A stretch of DNA of 64,000 nt from NCBI RefSeq assembly GCF_016735585.2, contig NZ_JAERSE020000003.1, positions 800,190 to 864,189 of the forward strand, in the 5' to 3' direction. The position numbers and the translations under genes are program-made. How positions within the stretch are numbered: position 1 is the first letter of the stretch; each line of letters starts with the position of its first letter. This document shows positions 28,810-35,830 of the stretch, one piece after another. This stretch comes from Chryseobacterium tagetis. GTDB lineage: Bacteria; Bacteroidota; Bacteroidia; Flavobacteriales; Weeksellaceae. The notes beneath the pieces were generated by a model. It searched no databases and was not told the DNA's origin. It saw only the letters and a program-made list of their open reading frames with translations.

Positions 28810-30195
28810 ATGTCTAAAAAAAAGGTAACCATCGTATTTGATATTGGAAAGACCAATAAAAAATTCTTTTTATTTGATAAAAATTATAAAGAAATCGTTC
28901 GTGAGTACACCGAACTGCCACTCACCACTGATGAAGACGGATATCCTACAGAAGACCTTGTAGCCTTACAAAACTGGATTAAAGATAACTTTAATGCGAT
29001 TCTGGATGATGAAAATTTTGAAGTAAAAGCCATCAATTTTTCTACTTATGGAGCAAGTTTTGTACACTTGGATCAGAAAGGAAACGTTCTGACACCCTTG
29101 TACAATTACACCAAACCAATGGATCAGGAAATTCTGGATCTGTTTTACGAAAAACACGGGAGCAAGCTGAAAATTGCCCGTGAAACAGCTTCTCCACAAG
29201 CTGGAATGCTGAACTCTGGATTACAATTGTTCTGGTTAAAATATAAACATCCGGAAGTATTTAAAAAGATCCGTTACAGTCTTCATTTGCCACAGTATTT
29301 ATCCTATTTGTTTACCGGAATTTGTGTGTCGGAATTTACTTCCATAGGCTGTCACACTAATTTGTGGGATTATGACAAAGCAGATTATCATGACTGGGTG
29401 TATCAAGAAGAAATCGATGCTTTATTACCTCCGATTGTACCTACTTCTGCAAGTATCAATACCTCTTACAGAAACAAAAAAATTAAAATAGGCGTTGGAA
29501 TTCACGACAGTTCCTCTGCGCTTTTGCCTTATATTTTAAGTAAAAAAGAACCGTTTTTATTGCTTTCAACAGGAACTTGGAGTATTTCCTTGAACCCGTT
29601 TAATGATGAAAGTTTAACCGACGAAGACATCGAAAACAATTGCCTGAATTATATGCGAATCGATGGAAAACGAGTGAAAGCATCCCGTTTCTTCATGGGA
29701 AATGAATATAAAATTCAGGTTGAAAAACTGTGTGCTCATTACGGTAAAGAATATGGCTTCCACAGAGAAGTGCAGTTCGATCAGGAGTTGTACCTTCGTT
29801 TGATGAAGCACAAAGCGGTGTATTTCCGTTTTGAAGGGATTATTTTAAAAAGAAAAATGATCAGCGAAACAGATTTAAATTCTTTTGCTACTTTTGAAGA
29901 AGCCTATCATCAGCTAATGATCGAATTAATGGATTTACAGATTCATACCATTAAAAATGCGATTGGAAATTCAGAAATTAAAACCATTTATATCGATGGT
30001 GGTTTTACTGATAATGATGTATTTATGAAGCTGATGTCGCACCATTTTCAGGATTATCATGTAATGTCAACACATTCTCCGCTGGGTTCTGCGTTGGGAG
30101 CTTCTATGGTGATTTCGAATAAGAAGATCGACGATACTTTTTTACAGCAGCATTATCAGATGAAAGTGCTTCAACCTTTAATTCTTAATTTATAA
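28810..30195 (+). CDS. FGGY-family sugar kinase, rhamnulokinase-like
   Basis: The 461-residue kinase has the FGGY/actin-like fold: phosphate 1 loop VTIVFDIGKTNKKFFLFD at the N-terminus, ATP-site LLSTGTWSISLNPF near residue 250, and the C-terminal IYIDGGFTDNDVFMKLMSHH. It most probably phosphorylates L-rhamnulose to L-rhamnulose-1-phosphate, because the locus has an isomerase and an aldolase but no other kinase. The sequence is a divergent FGGY type, so the substrate rests on context. It is followed after 3 bp by the lactate dehydrogenase gene and is clearly cotranscribed with it. Confidence 0.85.
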   Translation: MSKKKVTIVFDIGKTNKKFFLFDKNYKEIVREYTELPLTTDEDGYPTEDLVALQNWIKDNFNAILDDENFEVKAINFSTYGASFVHLDQKGNVLTPLYNYTKPMDQEILDLFYEKHGSKLKIARETASPQAGMLNSGLQLFWLKYKHPEVFKKIRYSLHLPQYLSYLFTGICVSEFTSIGCHTNLWDYDKADYHDWVYQEEIDALLPPIVPTSASINTSYRNKKIKIGVGIHDSSSALLPYILSKKEPFLLLSTGTWSISLNPFNDESLTDEDIENNCLNYMRIDGKRVKASRFFMGNEYKIQVEKLCAHYGKEYGFHREVQFDQELYLRLMKHKAVYFRFEGIILKRKMISETDLNSFATFEEAYHQLMIELMDLQIHTIKNAIGNSEIKTIYIDGGFTDNDVFMKLMSHHFQDYHVMSTHSPLGSALGASMVISNKKIDDTFLQQHYQMKVLQPLILNL

Positions 30196-30198
30196 ACT

Positions 30199-31350
30199 AT
30201 GTCATTTCCATTTGATACCCGTTACGCTTCTCTTGAATTACTGATTGAAAGAGCCCAAAAAAGAATGCCCCGTTTCGCTTTCGAATATCTGGATGGAGGT
30301 TGTAACGAAAACATCAACAGAGACAGAAATACAAACGAATTACGAGATGTTCTGCTTCGTCCTCGTTACCTAAATAATACGTATGCAGAAGCGAATATGG
30401 AAACCGAATTATTCGGTGTAAAATATTCAGCACCTTTCGGAATTTCCCCCGTTGGTTTACAAGGCTTGATGTGGCCAAATGCTCCTGAAATTTTAGCAAA
30501 AGCGGCTTTTAAACATAATATTCCTTTCATTTTAAGTACCGTTACGACAAGCAGTATCGAAAGAATTGCAGAATTAACGGAAGGAAAAGCTTGGTATCAA
30601 TTGTATCATCCGAGAGAAGAGTGGTTGAGAGACGATATTCTCGATCGTTGTGAAGCTTCTGGTTATGATGTATTATGTGTATTATCTGATGTTCCGACTT
30701 TCGGGTACAGAGCAAAAGAAATCCGAAATGGTTTGGCAATGCCTCCTCAATTAAATTTCAGAAATGTTTCTCAGGCGTTGGCAAAACCTCAATGGTGTTT
30801 AGAAATGCTGAAACATGGTGTTCCAAGTTTTAAGACCATGGAAAAATACATGGATAAAAATATGAATGTAAAGCAATTGGGACAGTTCATGAACTCTACA
30901 TTTTCAGGAAGATTAAATTCGGATAGAATCAAAGCAATCCGTGATAAATGGAAAGGGAAATTGGTCATTAAAGGGGTTGCTTCCGATGAAGATGCCGAAG
31001 AAGCAGTGCGTTTAGGCTTCGACGGAATGATTATTTCCAATCACGGCGGAAGACAATTAGATGCAGGAGAATCCACGATTGCCGTAGTAAAAGAAATCAG
31101 CGAAAAATATAAGGATAAAATTAAAATCATGATGGACAGTGGGGTCAGAACCGGTCCTGATGTTGCCCGTGCTTTGAGCTGTGGTGCAGAGTTTACTTTT
31201 ATGGGACGTACTTTTATGTATGCAGTCGGAGCTTTAGGAGACAAAGGTGGAGATCACATCATCGAAATGCTGAAAATGCAGTTCAGACAGGTAATGGAGC
31301 AGGTGTGCTGTGAAAAGCCGGAAGATCTGCAAAACTTTAGAGTGAAGTAG
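30199..31350 (+). CDS. lldD: FMN-dependent L-lactate dehydrogenase (alpha-hydroxy acid oxidase family)
   Basis: The 383-residue TIM-barrel flavoprotein oxidises L-lactate to pyruvate, passing electrons to the respiratory chain. Family motifs are present: FEYLDGGCNENINRDRN, PFGISPVGLQGLMWPNAPE, LVIKGVASDEDAEEAV with the FMN-contacting Lys, and the catalytic SNHGGRQLD (His/Arg) followed by MMDSGVRTGPDVARAL. In this locus it would consume L-lactate made from lactaldehyde by the aldolase/dehydrogenase. Its start lies 3 bp after the kinase stop. It could act on another 2-hydroxy acid, but context favours lactate. Confidence 0.9.
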   Translation: MSFPFDTRYASLELLIERAQKRMPRFAFEYLDGGCNENINRDRNTNELRDVLLRPRYLNNTYAEANMETELFGVKYSAPFGISPVGLQGLMWPNAPEILAKAAFKHNIPFILSTVTTSSIERIAELTEGKAWYQLYHPREEWLRDDILDRCEASGYDVLCVLSDVPTFGYRAKEIRNGLAMPPQLNFRNVSQALAKPQWCLEMLKHGVPSFKTMEKYMDKNMNVKQLGQFMNSTFSGRLNSDRIKAIRDKWKGKLVIKGVASDEDAEEAVRLGFDGMIISNHGGRQLDAGESTIAVVKEISEKYKDKIKIMMDSGVRTGPDVARALSCGAEFTFMGRTFMYAVGALGDKGGDHIIEMLKMQFRQVMEQVCCEKPEDLQNFRVK

Positions 31351-31408
31351 TTTTTTTGGCTGAGAGTATAATAAAAAAGAATATTTCGGAATAAATTTAT
31401 CAATAGGA

Positions 31409-31461
31409 ATGGGCTTTAGCCCGTTTTTTTAGTAGGTATTTGTCATTGGCTTTAGCCAAAA
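31409..31461 (+). terminator. GGGCTTTAGCCC hairpin terminator plus a second GGCTTTAGCC hairpin
   Basis: GGGCTTTAGCCCG followed by seven T residues (31411-31430) is a compact terminator for lldD. A second hairpin TTGGCTTTAGCCAA follows at 31446-31459 with the same loop, making a tandem pair. Confidence 0.65.
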
Positions 31462-31471
31462 CCTAAAACAA

Positions 31472-31638
31472 TTTTTAAACGCAAAGATGTAATTTTGAAA
31501 AGGTTCAATTTAAGTGATCAAAGTAAAGCGAACTCTGTCGCTGAAGAAGCCTGCTTCATAAAAATCAATGTATTGATTTCATTCTTTGCTCACTCAAAAT
31601 ATTCTGAATGAAATGTAAAATCTTTGCGTCAAAAAATT
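31472..31638. repeat. ~167-bp inverted-repeat intergenic element (copy C)
   Basis: The left arm TTTTTAAACGCAAAGAT (31472 on) inversely matches the right arm ATCTTTGCGTCAAAAAATT (ending 31638). Length and terminal words agree with copies at 14170 and 26961. The interior CATTCTTTGCTCACTC is shared with the spacer at 17480. Confidence 0.68.
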
Positions 31639-31644
31639 CATATT

Positions 31645-31740
31645 AATATCCATTCAGTTGTCATCCCGTAGGGATCTAAGCATGTATAAAATACATCATT
31701 TGAATTAGATGCTTACAGCATGACAAATTAAATGGATATT
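31645..31740. repeat. 96-bp palindromic element
   Basis: The left half begins AATATCCATTCAGTTGTCAT and the right half ends ATGACAAATTAAATGGATATT; the reverse complement of the right half aligns along about 34 bases with few mismatches, the inner parts being CCCGTAGGGATCTA and TAGATGCTTACAGC. It would form a long hairpin if transcribed. It is distinct from the ~168-bp family. Confidence 0.68.
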
Positions 31741-31760
31741 TTTTAGATATTCCCAACAAA

Positions 31761-31788
31761 AAATTCGCAAAGAAAACCTTGCGAATTT
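31761..31788. terminator. Bidirectional terminator between lldD and the NTF2-like gene
   Basis: AAATTCGCAA pairs perfectly with TTGCGAATTT (31761-31770 with 31779-31788). A-runs on the left and T-runs on the right allow termination from both sides. Confidence 0.8.
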
Positions 31789-31809
31789 TATTTAGTATGA
31801 TCTGGAAAA

Positions 31810-32253
31810 TCACTTTTTATTTTCAGGTTTCACAGCCTGTCTTGCTAATAATTTCCAGTTATTTTTCACTTTAGCCCAAACCAATAAAATATCCAGTGTT
31901 ACATCACCCGGAGCTTTTCCTGCATCAGCAGTCGTTGCATAAAAATGATGATGTACAATTGCTGTATTTCCAACAATAGTTACAGTTTGATTGGTAATAT
32001 CAATGGTTAAAAAGTCTGATGTTTTGTTTACTAATTTTTCTACAAATTCCTTTGCGTCATCAATATGGCCTCCCGAATGTCCGTACGTCAGTTCCGGTAA
32101 AATCAAAGATTCCAACTCAGATTTTTCTCCGCTTATCATGGCCAATCTTAGTTTTTCAGCAACGGCATTCACTGCATCTTTATCACTGATTTTCTGTGCT
32201 GAAACAGTTATTGCCATTATAAAGCTCATGGCTAAAATTAATTTTTTAATCAT
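31810..32253 (-). CDS. Secreted NTF2-like (SnoaL/DUF4440-type) small protein
   Basis: The 147-residue protein has a signal peptide (MIKKLILAMSFIMAITVSAQ). An NTF2-like cone fold follows: an N-terminal helix AVAEKLRLAMISGEKSELES, LTYGHSGGHIDDAKEFVEKL, then alternating strands ending LLVWAKVKNNWKLLARQAV. Family members bind small ligands or act as minor enzymes; no catalytic residues can be assigned. A palindrome operator lies 47 bp upstream next to a -7-like sequence, so it seems to belong to the rhamnose/RG-I regulon. Its role there is unknown. Confidence 0.78.
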   Translation of the reverse strand: MIKKLILAMSFIMAITVSAQKISDKDAVNAVAEKLRLAMISGEKSELESLILPELTYGHSGGHIDDAKEFVEKLVNKTSDFLTIDITNQTVTIVGNTAIVHHHFYATTADAGKAPGDVTLDILLVWAKVKNNWKLLARQAVKPENKK

Positions 32254-32299
32254 AATTGATTTATATAGTTTTAAAGGGATTATTATTAGATTATTTTAA

Positions 32300-32313
32300 T
32301 GCAATCGATTGCG
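32300..32313. promoter_or_regulatory. Candidate operator TGCAATCGATTGCG before the NTF2-like gene
   Basis: One mismatch from TGCAATCGATTGCA. On the minus strand a -7-like TATTTTAA (32324-32317) stands 3 bp upstream, so the site would cover the transcription start of the 32253 gene. It is also 28 bp past the regulator stop. Confidence 0.6.
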
Positions 32314-32341
32314 CTTTTAAAATAAATTTAAATGATTAACT

Positions 32342-33385
32342 TTAAAGAGAATCCCTCTGAATAAATTTAAATACATTATTGACAGATTCCTTTTTATTTT
32401 TTAAGATCATATACGCTGCAGATTCTCCCATCGCTTTAAAATCTGTTGTAATCACAGTAATTCCCAACAATTCTTTCAAAGGAGTTTCATTATAAGAAAT
32501 AATTCCGATGTCTTCGCCTAATTTCAAATTGTTTTGTCTGACTTGTTTTACCAGATTCACCAGATCACGTTCACGAATAGTGATAAAAATATCCTTCTGT
32601 AATTCCATGTCGGGGTAGATTTCATCCAGAATTTCATAATCAAGTTTAAAATCCTTGCAGAACTTCTCAAAACCACGCACAATACGGAAAGGATAGGGGT
32701 GAATCGATTTATTAGGATATACCAAGATAATTTTTTCATATTTCTTGATTTTATCTAAACCTTCTTTCAGTGCATCATAAATATCGTGCTCAAAATCCTG
32801 AAAAATAGAGCCGTATTCCCCTGAAATATTAGGTTTCGTATTATCCAGCACCAGTAACTTATTTTTAGGAATCTTTTCTATCATATCAATTACTTCCTGT
32901 GTTGAGCTCGTATGTTTTGACTGTTCATCACGGAAGTGAGGCATGATCACATAATAATCAAAACCTCCAATGTTTTTCTTTAATGAATTAATAAAAAGCG
33001 TTTCATCACAATGGTAAATGTACATTTCCACGTTGCCTTTGGTACCGATTGCATTGACGAAATAATTATAAATCATCATTTTATAAGTACTTGGCTTATT
33101 GATCAAAAAGAAGATATTGATAATGTCATTTTTGTTGACACGCGAAATATAATATCCTTTCCCTTTTACAGATTCTATGATTTGCCTTTTCCTAAGCTCT
33201 TTATAGGCTTTTTCTACTGTATCTCTTGAAAGAAAACAGGATTCACTCAGTTCATTGATGGAAGGGATTTTTTCTCCAATTTGAATCTCTCCGCCATCAA
33301 TTCCATTCAGAATCGAATCTACAATCTGCTTGTATTTCGGAACTCTTGAATGTTCATTAATATAAATTTCGAATGTTTCTGCCAT
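32342..33385 (-). CDS. GntR-type HTH regulator with LacI/periplasmic-binding-like sensor domain
   Basis: The 347-residue protein has an N-terminal GntR winged helix (KYKQIVDSILNGIDGGEIQI, IPSINELSESCFLSRDTVEK, GKGYYISR; about residues 15-80). A ~260-residue sugar-binding domain of the LacI/PBP1 type follows (KIILVYPNKSIHPYP, GIISYNETPLKELLGITVITTDF, GESAAYMIL). This is the same architecture as Bacillus AraR. It is the only regulator with a sugar-sensing domain in the pectin/rhamnose locus, so control by rhamnose or a pathway intermediate is inferred. It lies beside the operator at 32300. Whether it binds that LacI-style palindrome is untested. Confidence 0.88.
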   Translation of the reverse strand: MAETFEIYINEHSRVPKYKQIVDSILNGIDGGEIQIGEKIPSINELSESCFLSRDTVEKAYKELRKRQIIESVKGKGYYISRVNKNDIINIFFLINKPSTYKMMIYNYFVNAIGTKGNVEMYIYHCDETLFINSLKKNIGGFDYYVIMPHFRDEQSKHTSSTQEVIDMIEKIPKNKLLVLDNTKPNISGEYGSIFQDFEHDIYDALKEGLDKIKKYEKIILVYPNKSIHPYPFRIVRGFEKFCKDFKLDYEILDEIYPDMELQKDIFITIRERDLVNLVKQVRQNNLKLGEDIGIISYNETPLKELLGITVITTDFKAMGESAAYMILKNKKESVNNVFKFIQRDSL

Positions 33386-33687
33386 GGCTTTAAATAAAGG
33401 GATATTAGCATCAAATTAAGAAATAACTCCAAAATTTGACTTACAATCATGGGAGACAAGTTACGAATTTTTTACAAGTTATTCTTTAATTATGTTAAAT
33501 TAATAAAGATGCTTTTATTCAGCTGAAATTAATGTAAGAATTGAGTTTAATGAAGAGGGAATATCTGAAATTTTCACGACCAAATAAGGGTGGAAGTTCT
33601 GAAAATCTTCAAGTTGTGTAAACAATTCTAATGAAAAAAGCCTGCCCTTTTCAGAACAGACTTTGAACTATATGAATGTGAAAAAAA
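33386..33687. other. 302-bp spacer upstream of the regulator
   Basis: The spacer contains the terminator of the upstream operon (33634-33663) and AT-rich sequence in which the regulator promoter should lie. No copy of the TGCAATCGATTGCA palindrome is present, so autoregulation by that site is not evident. Confidence 0.45.
33634..33663 (-). terminator. Terminator of the minus-strand enzyme operon
   Basis: Read on the minus strand, AAGTCTG pairs with CAGGCTT (one G-T wobble) followed by a run of T. It lies 25 bp beyond the stop at 33688. Confidence 0.7.
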
Positions 33688-35823
33688 TTAAGGCATTTTT
33701 TTGAAACCTTCGGCTTTTATTTTCCAGGAACCATCTTTTGGAAAACCTGGAAATTCGCCCGTAGAATTGTCCCAACCTTCCAACATCATCGCAACGGTTG
33801 TTAATACTCCGCCATTTCCAGGAAGATAAATTCTCAATCTACCATCTTGATAATTGTGTCCGTTTTTCAGATAGGTGTTGGTTTGAATATTCATGAAAAG
33901 CGCATCCAGAGCTTTGTTGGGAAGCCCTAATCTTGCGGCGGTCATCGCAGTCATCGGAAAATCCCAACCCCAGGTATGTTCCCAGTTCCATCTTTCCCAG
34001 ACGATATCCAGGGTGTTTTTCATGATTTTTTTATCCAGTTTTGAAGATTCAGGAACCATTCCTAAAGCGCCCAAAACAGAAGGGTGATCGGTCATCCATT
34101 TCGGGAATGTGAAAGAATCTTTTGCTGATTCTGTCGATAAATAAACATTATCCTGAACCGGAAGCGGAGCCAGTTTTGAAATGACATCATCCCACTTTTT
34201 ATCTCTCTTTTCTCCCAATCTTTCTTTCCATTGCTGAGCCACTTTCAGCGCCCAATCCCAATACGCAACTTCGTAAGTAGGGTTATAAGTATCTTTCGCA
34301 GGGAAAACCTCCTGTGCAGGAATGACTCCTTTTCCCAGGTTATAGTGGTTTTTCTCTTTATCGTAAGTGGCAAAATCGGCCATAAATTCTGCTGTTGCAA
34401 AAACCAGATCTTTATATTTTTCCAAAACTTTTTTATCCTTGTTATTTCGATATAAAAGTTCGGTCATATAAATTAAATGTGGCTGTTCCCAAATCAAAAA
34501 TGCAGCGACAGAAGAAGGGCTTTCGTTTCCGTCATTATCCGACATTTTGATCCAACGAACTCCTTTGTACCCTTGTCTTTCAGCTAATTTTTTTGCTTTT
34601 TCAAACGATCTGAAATAATAATCCAGTTGCTTTTCCAAAATTTCGGGTCTTCCCCACAAAGCGTAGTGAACACCGTGCCACCAATGCATTTCCGTGTGTG
34701 GTTTTCCGTACCAGCTGTTGAATGTTAAACCGGTTTCCTGTGGCGGATTGCTTCCCCCACACTGCACTTTGGTTAAATATTCTGATAATACAACTCTGCG
34801 CTCCAGTTCGTTGGCTCTTTTGTCGGTACTTCCTTCAAAATCAACGGCAGCACCACTTTCCCAGAAGTTTTTCCAGCCAGAAGTGCTTTCTTTTTCAGCA
34901 TCAGCAAATAAGCTTTTAGACGTTTTTGCATTTTTAGCTGAAAATTCAACACTCAGTTCGATGGTTTTGCTTTTGGCAGAAGGTTCGTAAACGAAATGAT
35001 GTTTTCCTGCTTCACTTAATTTACCCTCTGTAAAATACAATTGGGTAAAATAATCAGCGGTTTGTAACTTATGTTCAATCAAACCCTGCGTTGCATTTGA
35101 TGAAATAATTTTTGTAGAGTGTTTATCTTCATTTCCGTAAAAAGTGGCTTCATCTAAGAATTGTCCGCTGGGATAGGGATAATGGGTGAAAACTTTAAGC
35201 CTTTTTTGAGTAATTAAATCCGACTCAACTTTAACTCCGATTTTATCAGAATTTTGAAAAGAAGCCGTCCAAACTTTTACAGGAGTTCCTTCCAAAGTAA
35301 ATTCACTCGTAATAATTCCCGTCCACAAATCAATTGTCTGACTGATGTTTTGTAGATCTGAAATTTTTGCTTTCTGGCCGTCTTTTTTATACAGTTCGAT
35401 TCCTACATTTCCTAATTGAAGACGATGCTGATTCACACGGAAATATTCAACGGCTTTTTTGTTGCGTTCAGGTTCTTTTATTTGAACACTGTACAATGCT
35501 TTTCGTCCGTCATTATTAAAATCGTAGGGCTTTAAAGTCTCCTCAAACTTATAGTTTTCAGTATTGGGAAAACTGTTCCATCCCCATTCAGACTGAGTTC
35601 CGAGAGAAACTCCATTTTTATAATATTCGGGGAACGACTGCATTCCGGTAATGTCAACCGTGTACGCAAATTTTCCGTTTCCAACCGTTAAAGAAGATAA
35701 AGTATCTGCTTTTACATTAACAATATTATGTCGCTGAACGACTTTTTTACGGTCGATTTTCTGAGCATTGAGAGTAGAAAATCCAATGCAAAAAAAACTC
35801 AGATATATGACTAATTTCTTCAT
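33688..35823 (-). CDS. Secreted six-hairpin glycosidase, GH65-like (clan GH-L)
   Basis: The 711-residue protein has a signal peptide (MKKLVIYLSFFCIGFSTLNAQ). An N-terminal beta-sandwich (about 25-310) precedes an (alpha/alpha)6 barrel with PHTEMHWWHGVHYALWGRPE, MSDNDGNESPSSVAAFLIWE, YEVAYWDWALKVAQQW and WERWNWEHTWGWDFPMTA. That layout is typical of GH65/GH95-like enzymes. An inverting hydrolase acting on an RG-I side chain is likely, but the bond is unknown. It is the last gene of a tight operon (7 bp after the DUF4450 gene). Lack of a well-characterised relative that I can recall makes it a candidate for a new specificity. Confidence 0.72.
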   Translation of the reverse strand: MKKLVIYLSFFCIGFSTLNAQKIDRKKVVQRHNIVNVKADTLSSLTVGNGKFAYTVDITGMQSFPEYYKNGVSLGTQSEWGWNSFPNTENYKFEETLKPYDFNNDGRKALYSVQIKEPERNKKAVEYFRVNQHRLQLGNVGIELYKKDGQKAKISDLQNISQTIDLWTGIITSEFTLEGTPVKVWTASFQNSDKIGVKVESDLITQKRLKVFTHYPYPSGQFLDEATFYGNEDKHSTKIISSNATQGLIEHKLQTADYFTQLYFTEGKLSEAGKHHFVYEPSAKSKTIELSVEFSAKNAKTSKSLFADAEKESTSGWKNFWESGAAVDFEGSTDKRANELERRVVLSEYLTKVQCGGSNPPQETGLTFNSWYGKPHTEMHWWHGVHYALWGRPEILEKQLDYYFRSFEKAKKLAERQGYKGVRWIKMSDNDGNESPSSVAAFLIWEQPHLIYMTELLYRNNKDKKVLEKYKDLVFATAEFMADFATYDKEKNHYNLGKGVIPAQEVFPAKDTYNPTYEVAYWDWALKVAQQWKERLGEKRDKKWDDVISKLAPLPVQDNVYLSTESAKDSFTFPKWMTDHPSVLGALGMVPESSKLDKKIMKNTLDIVWERWNWEHTWGWDFPMTAMTAARLGLPNKALDALFMNIQTNTYLKNGHNYQDGRLRIYLPGNGGVLTTVAMMLEGWDNSTGEFPGFPKDGSWKIKAEGFKKMP

Positions 35824-35830
35824 TTTATTT

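Larger units (their letters stand above)
31351..31809. other. 459-bp convergent gap filled with repeats
   Basis: No gene is present. From left to right the gap holds a GGGCTTTAGCCC hairpin and a TTGGCTTTAGCCAA hairpin, the ~168-bp element copy C, a 96-bp near-palindrome and a bidirectional terminator. It is the most repeat-dense gap in the window and lies between the convergent lldD and NTF2-like genes. Confidence 0.7.

Noticed and set aside
33550..33621. 23-codon open frame between the GH65-like gene and the regulator
   Set aside because: Too short, no conserved pattern, no evident ribosome or promoter signal, and it overlaps the region just before the operon terminator.
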